A stretch of 64,000 nucleotides of DNA, from contig JADKJT010000003.1 in assembly GCA_016720905.1 (NCBI GenBank), forward strand, positions 124,001-188,000, in the 5' to 3' direction. Positions 56,443-64,000 of this stretch are shown in pieces. The notes beneath the pieces were generated by a model, which searched no databases, had not been told where the DNA came from, and saw nothing but the letters and a program-made list of their open reading frames with translations. The stretch comes from Gemmatimonadaceae bacterium. Lineage in GTDB: Bacteria; Gemmatimonadota; Gemmatimonadetes; Gemmatimonadales; Gemmatimonadaceae. The translations under genes and the position numbers were made by a program. Position 1 is the stretch's first letter, and each line of letters begins with the position of its first letter.

Positions 56443-57600
56443 CTAGCTGCGGACTCCCGGTACCGACGAGGCTAACTGCAATATCGGCTGCGGGACGCCG
56501 TCCCGCCACTTGTCCGTCGCCGGTACGGCCTGAATGGCGTCCACCGGACAGCACTGGACGAAGGCCCCGTCCGCCGGCGACCACTCGTGACGGCGTTGCA
56601 ACGGATACGCCTTCTGCTCGGCGTCCAACGCCATCACGTCGGGGGCACGCGTCACGCACAATGCGCAGCCGGTACACAGCGCGCGTTCCACGACAATCTC
56701 CACTTCGCGACGGGGATAGATCCCGCCGGGCGACCGGAGCATCGCATCCAGATCGCGCAGCGCATCGCGGGTGGCGGTGTAGCCTACCTCCAGCAGTTCC
56801 TCGATGTGCGAAAAGCTGAACCAGCCGATATGTGATACCTTGGGGCGAACCAGCAGCAGCGGCGGCGACTTCCATCGCTCCAGCGCGTGCTGCTGTTGTT
56901 CGTGCATCATCATGGTGGCCGCGCGCATGAAGATCGAGGCAAACCCCTGCGCCGCGACGCCGGAGGCCGCCGGGACGTCGGCAATCCCCACGTCTACGGC
57001 AATCAGCGCATCGACGCCTTGGGCGGCGATGGCCACCGGAAGGTTGTCGGTGGTGCCCCCGTCGATGCAGGTGCGTCCGTCCACCACGCCGGGGGGGAAG
57101 AAGCCCGGCAGGGCGCACGACGCGTAGATAGCGTCACGCACCCGGACGTTGTTGAGCCCGGGGCGCCCGAAAACCACCGGCACGCCGCGGTCGATATCAA
57201 CCGCCGTTACAAGGAGCGGGACATCGAGATCCTTGAAGGTCCCGTCAGCCACCAGTTCGTCGCACAGCGTGCGCAGCGGTGCCTCCAGATAAATGGAGCG
57301 CGACAGCATGCGTTCCATCAGCATGCCGAAATGATTGATGCGAAACAGATCGCGCCGACGGAAGCGCAAGGCGCGTTCAGTCATCTGCGCCACCGGCATT
57401 CCAGAGGCCGCCGCCGCAGCGATCATGGCTCCGATGCTCGTGCCAGCGTACAGCGCGGGGCGAATCCCGGCTTCTTCCAGCGCGCGGAGCGCGCCGATGT
57501 GCGCCATTCCCTTGAGCGCGCCGCCGCCCAACACCAGTCCGATGCGCGGGCCGGGCGCTACCGGGCCGATCGCCGGACGCGAACGGGGCGTCCGGCTCAA
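56443..57600 (-). CDS. Patatin-like phospholipase fused to a ferredoxin domain
   Basis: A 385-residue fusion. The patatin domain (about 18-275) has the oxyanion loop GGGALKGMAHIGAL, the nucleophile Ser55 in GTSIG and the acid Asp180 in DGG, the Ser-Asp dyad of bacterial patatins, so a lipid acyl hydrolase. The C-terminal part (about 300-360) resembles a 4Fe-4S ferredoxin: C309-x2-C312-x2-C315 and a distant C350-C351-Pro motif (QCCPVDAIQ). The distance between the third and fourth Cys is longer than standard. A redox-controlled lipase is conceivable; that is inference. It starts at 57600, divergent from the response regulator. Confidence 0.8.
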   Translation of the reverse strand: MSRTPRSRPAIGPVAPGPRIGLVLGGGALKGMAHIGALRALEEAGIRPALYAGTSIGAMIAAAAASGMPVAQMTERALRFRRRDLFRINHFGMLMERMLSRSIYLEAPLRTLCDELVADGTFKDLDVPLLVTAVDIDRGVPVVFGRPGLNNVRVRDAIYASCALPGFFPPGVVDGRTCIDGGTTDNLPVAIAAQGVDALIAVDVGIADVPAASGVAAQGFASIFMRAATMMMHEQQQHALERWKSPPLLLVRPKVSHIGWFSFSHIEELLEVGYTATRDALRDLDAMLRSPGGIYPRREVEIVVERALCTGCALCVTRAPDVMALDAEQKAYPLQRRHEWSPADGAFVQCCPVDAIQAVPATDKWRDGVPQPILQLASSVPGVRS

Positions 57601-57668
57601 GCGTCCGCCAGGACAGAGCTCAATCGGCCATTCATGCTGAGGTCATCTGGTGCTGTAGATTGCCAGCC

Positions 57669-58352
57669 ATGCGAATCCTGCTTGTAGAGGACGACGACAC
57701 GCTTCGGGACAGCGCAACGGCGTACCTGCGGAGTGCAGGGTTCGCGGTTGATGCGGCGCCAACGGGGAAGATGGCGCGCGCACTCGCTGGCGTCAGCCCC
57801 TATGACGCGGTCGTTCTGGACATTCGGTTGCCGGACGATGACGGGTTCGCCCTGTGCACCGCGCTCCGCACTCGGCGACCCGCCCCCCGAATCCTCATGG
57901 CGACCGCACGTGATGCCGTCGAGGACCGCATCGCCGGGCTTGATCTGGGTGCCGACGACTATCTGGTGAAACCCTATGCGCTGGGCGAGTTGGTGGCGCG
58001 ACTGCGGGCACTGCTGCGACGCCCGAACGCGGACGCCGAGACGGTGTTGCGCGTGGCCGATCTGGTGCTCGATCCGGCGACACGCACGGCGCATCGCGGC
58101 ACCCGCCCGATTCCGCTGACCACCAAGGAATACGCCGTGCTGGAGGTGTTGATGCGCGCCAACGGCCGCGTGCTGAGCCGATCGTACATCAGCGAACACG
58201 CCTGGGATGACAATTACGATGCCTTGAGCAACGTGATCGATGTGTACGTGGCGCGCCTGCGACGCAAGATCGATCCGGACGGCGAGACGCCGCTGCTCGA
58301 AACCATCCGTGGAGCCGGCTATCGCATGGCGCCTCTGCGAGTCGACGAATGA
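57669..58352 (+). CDS. OmpR-family response regulator
   Basis: A 227-residue regulator with the acidic pocket VEDDD, phospho-acceptor Asp51 in VVLDIRLPD, the Lys of LVKPY and a winged-helix output domain with the closing GAGYRM. The ATG at 57669 is preferred to the TTG at 57660. The stop overlaps the sensor kinase start by 4 bp. With the efflux operon 2 kb downstream, it resembles CusR/CzcR regulators; repeats TTCATC spaced by 11 bp upstream of the tolC-like gene could be its binding sites. Confidence 0.9.
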   Translation: MRILLVEDDDTLRDSATAYLRSAGFAVDAAPTGKMARALAGVSPYDAVVLDIRLPDDDGFALCTALRTRRPAPRILMATARDAVEDRIAGLDLGADDYLVKPYALGELVARLRALLRRPNADAETVLRVADLVLDPATRTAHRGTRPIPLTTKEYAVLEVLMRANGRVLSRSYISEHAWDDNYDALSNVIDVYVARLRRKIDPDGETPLLETIRGAGYRMAPLRVDE

Positions 58353-59746
58353 GCGTCGAGGCGGCGCACGCGGATCGGCATCTCCCGCGTATTCGGTTGC
58401 GCGTCACCATGATGTATGCCTCGACGCTCCTGGTGGTACTGTTGGCGATGGCGGTCGTCTTGCGGTTGGCCATGCGCGATGCGCTGCGTCGCGAACTGGA
58501 CAACTCCGCCCATGCGTCGGCGGCCTTGGTCAGTCAGTTCTTTCGCGTGGAGATCGCGGAGTACCAGACGATCGAAGCGACACTGACGCATATCGCGGGC
58601 GAGTTGGCCTTCGAAGACCGCGTCATGCACATTCGACGTCCCGACGGCGCGGAGTTCACGGTGGTCGGGGAGCCGCGCCCCAGACATCGTCCCATCACGG
58701 CGCCGGTTCGTCGCGTAGTCGCCGCGTTGGAGCCGGCGTTGGCGCCGTCCTGGAACGTGGAGGTTGAAGTCAGCCTGGCGAGTGTGGAGGCCATCGAAGA
58801 TCGCATCGACCGGGGAATTGCCATGGGCATTCCGGCACTCGTGCTCCTGGCGGCCGCGTCCGGCTGGTGGCTTACCGGACGCACGTTGCGTCCCGTGGGG
58901 CGCATGGCCGTGGCCGCGTCGCAACTTGTGCCGGGGACCCATGGACGGTTGCCCATCGACGACGAGACCGATGAACTCGGTCGACTCGGCCTCCGATTCA
59001 ACACGTTGTTGGACCGCGTGGAAACGGCCCTGCAGCAACAGCGTCGCTTCCTCGCGGATGCGGCGCACGAACTGCGCACGCCACTGGCGCGCGTGCGAAG
59101 TCGCGTTGAGGTGGCCATGCTGCCTTCCGACGCGACGCGGGCTGCCTACCCGAATGGTGCGCCGCCAGAAACGTTGTCAGCCATCCACGAAGAACTGGTG
59201 CGCATGTCTCGTCTGGTGGACGAATTGCTGCAATTGGCGCGGGCCGACGCGAGTGGCAACGCGACGCCGGACGCGATGACGCCCCTGTTCCTCGATGACG
59301 TCGTGACGGACGAGTTGCATCGATGGCGTGCCGATGCTGAGCAGGCGCGGTCGACGCTGCGCTGTTCGGTGCTGCAGGAAGCGCCAATCTGTGGGAACGC
59401 GGTGTTGTTGCAGCGCCTGCTGGGCATTCTGCTCGATAACGCACTGCGATATGGTAGACCCGGCGGCTACGTGGATGTCCGGGTCGACCTCACAGAAGCG
59501 CTGGTCGTGCTCTCGGTTGAAGACGATGGGATTGGCATCTCCCCGGAGGAGCAGGGCCAGCTCTTCGACCGGTTCTACCGCGGCGATCGCGCGCGGGCGC
59601 GCCGAGCTGACGGCAGTGGGCTTGGACTGGCGATCGCGGCGTGGATTGTCGAGCGCCACGGCGGATCAATTTCGGTGGAACCGCGCCCGCAGGAGTCCGG
59701 GACCCTTGCGCAAGTGACGCTGAAGCGACTCGAGAGCAGTACGTAA
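58349..59746 (+). CDS. Membrane sensor histidine kinase
   Basis: A 465-residue kinase with two membrane helices (about 20-42 and 155-175) bordering a periplasmic sensor loop of about 110 residues, a HAMP domain (about 176-230), His240 in DAAHELRTPL, and the HATPase domain with N, G1 (DDGIGI), F and G2 (GSGLGLAIA) boxes. It is the partner of the response regulator through a 4-bp overlap. CusS-like metal sensing is suggested by the efflux genes downstream but the loop has no clear Cys/His metal site. Confidence 0.92.
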   Translation: MSVEAAHADRHLPRIRLRVTMMYASTLLVVLLAMAVVLRLAMRDALRRELDNSAHASAALVSQFFRVEIAEYQTIEATLTHIAGELAFEDRVMHIRRPDGAEFTVVGEPRPRHRPITAPVRRVVAALEPALAPSWNVEVEVSLASVEAIEDRIDRGIAMGIPALVLLAAASGWWLTGRTLRPVGRMAVAASQLVPGTHGRLPIDDETDELGRLGLRFNTLLDRVETALQQQRRFLADAAHELRTPLARVRSRVEVAMLPSDATRAAYPNGAPPETLSAIHEELVRMSRLVDELLQLARADASGNATPDAMTPLFLDDVVTDELHRWRADAEQARSTLRCSVLQEAPICGNAVLLQRLLGILLDNALRYGRPGGYVDVRVDLTEALVVLSVEDDGIGISPEEQGQLFDRFYRGDRARARRADGSGLGLAIAAWIVERHGGSISVEPRPQESGTLAQVTLKRLESST

Positions 59747-59785
59747 CGGCAGACGGCGGGAACATGCCGCGCCGCTCGCGCGTGG

Positions 59786-60133
59786 TTACGACACGGGCCA
59801 GTCGGGTCGCGGTGCAATCGGAGACGGCCGCGCCGCCAGCCACCACGCCTCGCGCAGTGACCGCAGTGTGCGTGCCGGCCCAACGAAGTCGCGACCATCG
59901 ACGGCCTCTTCGCACCACGCGTACAGCGCGTCAAACCCGCGGGATGCCGGGCTGTCCAACTCCAGCGCCGCGCGGAGCAGTCCAATGGCCTCCCGCGCGG
60001 CCGTGTGATCGAATGACTCGCAGGCGCGGATCGCCCGATCGTAGGCGCGCACAATGCGTCCCAGCGGATCGAGGGCGGGCGGGGTCTGGCCGATCGCCGT
60101 GTTGGCGATGACGGGCGTAGGATAAGCGGGCAC
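59786..60133 (-). CDS. Small FliS-like protein
   Basis: A 115-residue helical protein beginning PAYPTPVIANTAIGQTPP, followed by IVRAYDRAIRACESFDHTAAREAIGLLRAAL, DALYAWCEEAVDG and ending SLREAWWLA. The four-helix pattern and the closing REAW recall FliS, the flagellin export chaperone, but no flagellar genes are in the window. Start GTG at 60133 without a ribosome site. The alternative frame 59575-60270 is longer but less consistent. Likely an orphan chaperone-like protein of unknown role. Confidence 0.5.
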   Translation of the reverse strand: MPAYPTPVIANTAIGQTPPALDPLGRIVRAYDRAIRACESFDHTAAREAIGLLRAALELDSPASRGFDALYAWCEEAVDGRDFVGPARTLRSLREAWWLAARPSPIAPRPDWPVS

Positions 60134-60187
60134 GGGTCAATTTGGAGAGGGACAACGGCGTCGGCATCCACTCGGGCACCTTTGCTG

Positions 60188-60285
60188 TTCATCGGCTTGG
60201 GGGCAGGTGTTCTTGAACGCCATTTCGCACCGTGCTTCTCGCTGTGACGGTTGTGCCAATCGCAGAACATTCATCGGGCGTTCAT
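60188..60285 (+). promoter_or_regulatory. TTCATC repeats upstream of metal-efflux operon
   Basis: TTCATC occurs at 60188, 60269 and 60280; the latter two are spaced by exactly 11 bp, the pattern of OmpR-family half sites, and lie about 25-40 bases before the tolC-like start. The nearby response regulator is the likely binder. Confidence 0.42.
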
Positions 60286-60307
60286 CAACGCGTGGTACGT
60301 TGGCCCA

Positions 60308-61633
60308 ATGATCGGACTTCCATTTCCTCCCCCTTGCCAACGGCGCGTGTCGTGGATCACACACGTCCTGCTGCTCGCCGCGTGCTTCACGGTGCCGCAC
60401 GTGGGACGTGCCCAGGTGGCACGCCCTGCCGATGCCCTCGATCTGCAGGGGGCGATGCGTCTGGCGCGCGAAACTGCACCGGGGCTTCGTGCGGCCGATG
60501 CGCGCCGTGATGTCGCCCTCGGTCGCGCCCGCGAAGCCGGCCAGTTCCTCAATCCGACGATTGAATACCGACGCGAAAATCTGGGGAGCGTCTTGTCGCC
60601 GGATATCTTCGCGACCCTCTATCTGCCATTCGATGTCACGGGTCGCCGACTGGCGATGCGCCGCACGGGTGGCGCGGCAGCCGATCGGGCATCTGCGGAC
60701 GGCGTGGCGGATCGCCGAGACGCGGAGCTTCGGGTGGCGCGTGCGTGGGTGCGCACAGCCGCTGCCGGCGAGCAGGTCCTCATTGCACGGGCACAAGCCG
60801 ACGCGCTGATGGAGGTGGCGCGGACGGACTCCACGCGGGCACGTGAGGGACTCATTGCCGACGGCGCGGCCTTGCGGTCCCGACTTGAGGCTGACCGCGT
60901 GCGGGTGGCGCTCTCCGCGGCGGTCGGCGATCTGGCGCGAGCGCGGGCCGAGTTGTCGCGCGTGCTTGGCGTCTCGGATCGCGAGTTGCCACGCGTGGGC
61001 GAGCTCGTGGCTCCATCGTTGCCCAATGCCCCCGACAGTGCAGAGGCCCGAGACCTGGCGGCACGCGCTCGTCCCGAGCTGACGGCTCGTGAGGCCGGGA
61101 TTCGTGAGGCGCAAGCGCGGCTGAGCACGGAACAGCGTGGCGCCTTGGGGGACTGGCAGTTGCAAGGTGGCAGCAAGAAGACTGCGGGCGTGATGACGGG
61201 TCAACTTGGACTGGCCCTGCCGCTTCCGCTGTTCAATCGCAACGATGGCGCGAGGCTGCGGGCACGCGGTGAGTTGGCGGAAGCCACCGCATGGCGCGAC
61301 GAGGTGGCCATTGGCGTTCGGGCCGATGCGATCGCGGCGTTGACGGCGTACCTCGAGGTGCGGACCAACGCCGCCGATGCCGCGACGTTTGCCCCGCGTG
61401 GCCGCGAGGTCGCGTCGATTGCCCGTGCCGCCTATCGCGAGGGTCATGCGTCGCTTGTGGAATTGCTGGACGCTGAACGCGCCGCGGCCGACGCGATGTC
61501 CGCGCACCTTCGCTGGACGGTTGATGCGTGGCTGACCCGACTTGAATTGGAACGCGCACTGGGTGTGCGGCTCGATACCGACAGCCCACTCGACTTGCCG
61601 CTGCGAGCGGCACTGCCCTCTACCTCACGCTGA
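60308..61633 (+). CDS. TolC-family outer-membrane efflux protein
   Basis: A 441-residue outer-membrane channel component of a tripartite RND pump, with a signal peptide (to about residue 36, VGRAQVA), two TolC-type coiled-coil repeats and strand segments PTIEYRRENLG and ALPLPLFNRNDG. CzcC/CusC family by context. The ATG at 60308 is preferred to the one at 60251. It is followed two bases later by the adaptor gene, so the operon is tolC-like, adaptor, RND pump. Confidence 0.88.
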   Translation: MIGLPFPPPCQRRVSWITHVLLLAACFTVPHVGRAQVARPADALDLQGAMRLARETAPGLRAADARRDVALGRAREAGQFLNPTIEYRRENLGSVLSPDIFATLYLPFDVTGRRLAMRRTGGAAADRASADGVADRRDAELRVARAWVRTAAAGEQVLIARAQADALMEVARTDSTRAREGLIADGAALRSRLEADRVRVALSAAVGDLARARAELSRVLGVSDRELPRVGELVAPSLPNAPDSAEARDLAARARPELTAREAGIREAQARLSTEQRGALGDWQLQGGSKKTAGVMTGQLGLALPLPLFNRNDGARLRARGELAEATAWRDEVAIGVRADAIAALTAYLEVRTNAADAATFAPRGREVASIARAAYREGHASLVELLDAERAAADAMSAHLRWTVDAWLTRLELERALGVRLDTDSPLDLPLRAALPSTSR

Positions 61634-61635
61634 CA

Positions 61636-62832
61636 ATGCGACGTTCCACACGACTGTCCTGGATGCTTGCCCCCGCGTTGATGGCCTGCGGTGGCGGGAG
61701 CAGCACACCCGCCGACGCACCGCCCACCGCGGTACATCCGGATACCGCCACCCTGTCGGCCGATGCGGTCGCCATCGCGGGATTCACCATCGACACGGTT
61801 CGCACGCTCCCGTGGCGCAACACCGTGATGTCACCGGCGCGACTGCTGCTGGATCCGTCAGGAGTGGAGACGATCGGCTCCATTACCGAGGGGCGCATTA
61901 GCCATGTGTTGGTACGGGTCGGTGATGCGGTGAAGGCCGGCGACGTGCTGGTGATGATTCACAGCCACGAGATCATGGATGCGCGGGGCGCACTGGCGTC
62001 GGCCCGCGCGCAGGTCACTGCCGCGGACGCGGCGCGGAGCGTGGCGATATCCGCCGCGGATCGGGCGCATCGCCTGCTGGAGGCCAAGGCGATGTCGCGC
62101 GCCGAAGTGGAACGGGCGGATGCCGCCCGCGTGTCGGCCGACGCCATGCAGCAGCAAGCGGTCGCCGAGCGCGAGCGCGCGGAAGCGTTGGTCGAGCACC
62201 TGGTCGGCGGCGGACCGGTTCCGCCCAACGCCGATCCGCACGATGTCCTGATCCGGACACCGATTGCGGGTATCGTGATCACGCGTGACGCGCAACCGGG
62301 AACGGTCGTGCTCCCCGGGTCTCCGCTGGTCACGGTCGGCAATCCCGAACGCCTGATCCTGCAACTGCGCCTGGGCGAGACCGCAGCACAAGGCGTGCGC
62401 GTGGGCGCGACCGTGCAGTACACGCTCACCGACGATCCCCTGCAGCATCACGATGCGGTTGTGACGCGGGTCGCGCCGACCGTCGATACCCTGACGCGAA
62501 CCATCGAGGTCTTGGCGACGCCGCGAGGACGCGTTCGCATCGGTCGGGCCGAATCGTTTGCCCAGGCGGAAGTGATCGGGAGTGGCGGCACCCCAGCCGT
62601 GGTCGTGCCCGCTGCGGCCCTTCAGGCGATGGAAGGCGACACGATCGTGATCGCCACGGAACCTCGCGGCGCCGGGATGTTCATCGAAGCGGTGCCGGTC
62701 CGCGTGGGGCGCCGAACGGGAGATCGTGTCGAATTGCTGTCGGGTGTTGGGGTGGGACGTCCGGTCCTGGTTGGCAGCGCGGCCATTGCCAAGGCTGAAC
62801 TCCTCAAGCGGCGAACCGGAGGCGTGGAGTAG
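61636..62832 (+). CDS. RND efflux periplasmic adaptor (CzcB/CusB-like lipoprotein)
   Basis: A 398-residue membrane-fusion protein with a lipobox (PALMAC) anchoring it in the inner membrane. The lipoyl/barrel-sandwich domain shows GRISHVLVRVGDAVKAGDVLVMIHSHEIMDARG, with a long hairpin (about 120-190), then DVLIRTPIAGIVITRDAQPGTVVLPG and a beta-barrel domain. It connects the RND pump with the TolC partner. Metal (Zn, Co, Cu) specificity is inferred from gene order and pump type only. Confidence 0.9.
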   Translation: MRRSTRLSWMLAPALMACGGGSSTPADAPPTAVHPDTATLSADAVAIAGFTIDTVRTLPWRNTVMSPARLLLDPSGVETIGSITEGRISHVLVRVGDAVKAGDVLVMIHSHEIMDARGALASARAQVTAADAARSVAISAADRAHRLLEAKAMSRAEVERADAARVSADAMQQQAVAERERAEALVEHLVGGGPVPPNADPHDVLIRTPIAGIVITRDAQPGTVVLPGSPLVTVGNPERLILQLRLGETAAQGVRVGATVQYTLTDDPLQHHDAVVTRVAPTVDTLTRTIEVLATPRGRVRIGRAESFAQAEVIGSGGTPAVVVPAAALQAMEGDTIVIATEPRGAGMFIEAVPVRVGRRTGDRVELLSGVGVGRPVLVGSAAIAKAELLKRRTGGVE

Positions 62833-62835
62833 TTC

Positions 62836-64000
62836 ATGCAGAGGCTCATCCATTTTGCGCTGCATCGCCGCGGCGTTGTCATCGGTGGCGCGCTCCTGAT
62901 CGTTGCCGCGGGACTGTTCGCCTTGCAGCGGCTTCCCTTCGACGCATATCCCGATCTTACCGGCACCCGGGTCGAAGTCATCACGGTGGCTCCGGGTATG
63001 GCGCCTGAGGAAGTGGAACGATTGGTGACGTATCCGGTGGAGTCGTCGCTGATGGGACTGCCCGGGGCGGAAAATGTACGCTCGGTGTCGAAGTTCGGGC
63101 TGTCGCTGATCACGGTGCCATTCCCGGACGGCACGAATGTGTATTTCGCCCGTCAGTTGGTGCAGCAACGGCTGAGTGATGCCAAGGGCGCACTTCCTGA
63201 TGGCGTCGAACCCGCGCTCGGACCCGTCTCCACGCCGATGGGCGAACTGTATCAATATGTGTTGTCAAGCGATTCGCTGTCGCTGACGCAATTGAAGACG
63301 TTGCAGGACTACACCGTGCGCCCGCGATTGCGCACACTCCCGGGTGTGTCCGAGGTGAATACGTGGGGTGGACTGATCGAACGCATCGAAGTGGTCGTGG
63401 ATCCCGTCCGACTGACGGCGCGTCGCCTCACGCTGGCCGACGTTCACGCGGCGCTGTCCCGGAACACGATGGCGTTTGGCGGCAGTTATCTGGAACAGGG
63501 CGGCGAGCGTTACACGCTGCGCGGATTGGGTCGCGTGGAGAACATGGCGGAGATCGAGCGAATCGTCGTGATCGCACAGGGGGGCGCGTCGGTACGCGTG
63601 GGTGATGTGGCCTCCGTTCGGCTGGGCGCGCTGCCGCGAAACGGCGCAGTGACCAAGGACGGACAGGGGGAAGTGGTCAGCGGGATGATCCTCAAGCTGC
63701 AAGGCGCCGATTCCCGCAAGGTGATTGCGGCCGTGAAGGCCCGCATGGTGGAGATTCAGAAGGCCCTCCCGGCACACGTCACGATCACGCCGTTCTATGA
63801 TCAAACGGAGCTGGTGAGCCGCACGACCGTGACGATCGTGAAGAATCTGCTGGAAGGCGGCATTCTGGTGATTGCCGTGCTGTTCCTGTTTCTCCGCAAT
63901 GTTCGCGCGGCGCTTATTGTGGCGTCGGTCATTCCGTTGTCCATGCTGTTTGCGTTCGCCGGGATGGCCGTGTTTGGCTATTCGGCGAACCTGATGAGCC
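62836..64000 (+). CDS. CzcA/CusA-type heavy-metal RND transporter, cut by window edge
   Basis: N-terminal 388 residues of an RND inner-membrane pump, open to the window end. It starts MQRLIHFALHRRGVVIGGALLIVAAG (first helix), followed by FDAYPDLTGTRVEVITVAPGMAPEEVERLVTYPVE, the family motif of metal-transporting RND pumps, the porter domains, and the second to third helices starting near VKNLLEGGILVIAVLFLF. Start ATG at 62836, three bases after the adaptor stop. Full pumps have about 1030-1070 residues. Confidence 0.92.
   Translation, partial: MQRLIHFALHRRGVVIGGALLIVAAGLFALQRLPFDAYPDLTGTRVEVITVAPGMAPEEVERLVTYPVESSLMGLPGAENVRSVSKFGLSLITVPFPDGTNVYFARQLVQQRLSDAKGALPDGVEPALGPVSTPMGELYQYVLSSDSLSLTQLKTLQDYTVRPRLRTLPGVSEVNTWGGLIERIEVVVDPVRLTARRLTLADVHAALSRNTMAFGGSYLEQGGERYTLRGLGRVENMAEIERIVVIAQGGASVRVGDVASVRLGALPRNGAVTKDGQGEVVSGMILKLQGADSRKVIAAVKARMVEIQKALPAHVTITPFYDQTELVSRTTVTIVKNLLEGGILVIAVLFLFLRNVRAALIVASVIPLSMLFAFAGMAVFGYSANLMS

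Noticed and set aside
61858..63255. 465-aa minus-strand frame across the adaptor and RND genes
   Set aside because: Spans two confident genes in antisense; no motif.

Overview
The window is 64 kb of high-GC DNA with dense, overlapping coding, no recognisable rRNA, tRNA, CRISPR array, prophage or insertion sequence. Start codons are often GTG or TTG and 4-bp ATGA/GTGA overlaps between neighbours are common. The gene set (zinc-ribbon Ser/Thr kinases, many signal-peptide beta-barrels without named families, lipoproteins, DUF983/DUF2306/DUF4173 proteins, secreted S9 peptidase, ECF sigma factor operons, heavy-metal RND efflux) fits a Gram-negative (diderm) heterotroph, most likely of the Gemmatimonadota. 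That assignment is my inference from overall gene content, not from a marker gene.

Layout. 1-409: edge-truncated unknown gene. 554-11033: potassium-uptake (Kdp) region: kdpE, a KdpD kinase half, a 41-aa membrane peptide, kdpF, kdpA, kdpB, kdpC, a beta-barrel porin, the missing KdpD N-terminal half, and a degenerate histidine-kinase-like membrane protein. 11047-14640: two tandem Ser/Thr protein kinases. 14732-21628: secreted alpha/beta hydrolase, DUF983 protein, lipoproteins, a YdcF-like membrane protein, S9 peptidase and a frameshifted NlpC/P60 peptidase. 21862-24645: queE, queC (7-deazaguanine synthesis), a TerC protein and a small membrane protein. 24821-30643: a beta-barrel protein with a possible sigma-54 promoter, a large secreted unknown, and a four-gene ECF-sigma operon carrying CBM48 (glycogen-binding-like) domains at two places. 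30710-33314: aguA/aguB (putrescine from agmatine) with a DUF2628 protein. 33447-36966: TetR regulator, glycerate kinase, two tandem exported peroxiredoxins. 37246-43190: lipoprotein, lipid kinase, OMPLA-like barrel, VOC-fold protein, and a divergent membrane-protein pair sharing a palindromic operator. 43224-48360: Imm63-like protein divergent from a large MalT-type LuxR regulator, a barrel and a DUF2306 protein. 48441-53306: secreted and Ig-like proteins, MarR divergent from a frameshifted glycosyltransferase. 53608-57600: aconitase and a patatin-ferredoxin fusion. 57669-64000: a two-component system, a FliS-like small protein, and a CusCBA/Czc-type metal efflux operon that runs off the edge.

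Two dispersed hairpin repeat families sit at gene 3' ends: one built on a GACGGGA heptamer (2.8, 21.8 and 33.4 kb) and one larger element (17.9, 48.4 and 53.4 kb, the last with about 48-bp arms). The most unusual systems are the CBM48-containing sigma/anti-sigma operon (27309-30643), the KdpD split on either side of kdpFABC with a degenerate kinase partner, and the patatin-ferredoxin fusion. Start sites marked as chosen were picked by Shine-Dalgarno position, overlap and family alignment from memory; no database search was possible.
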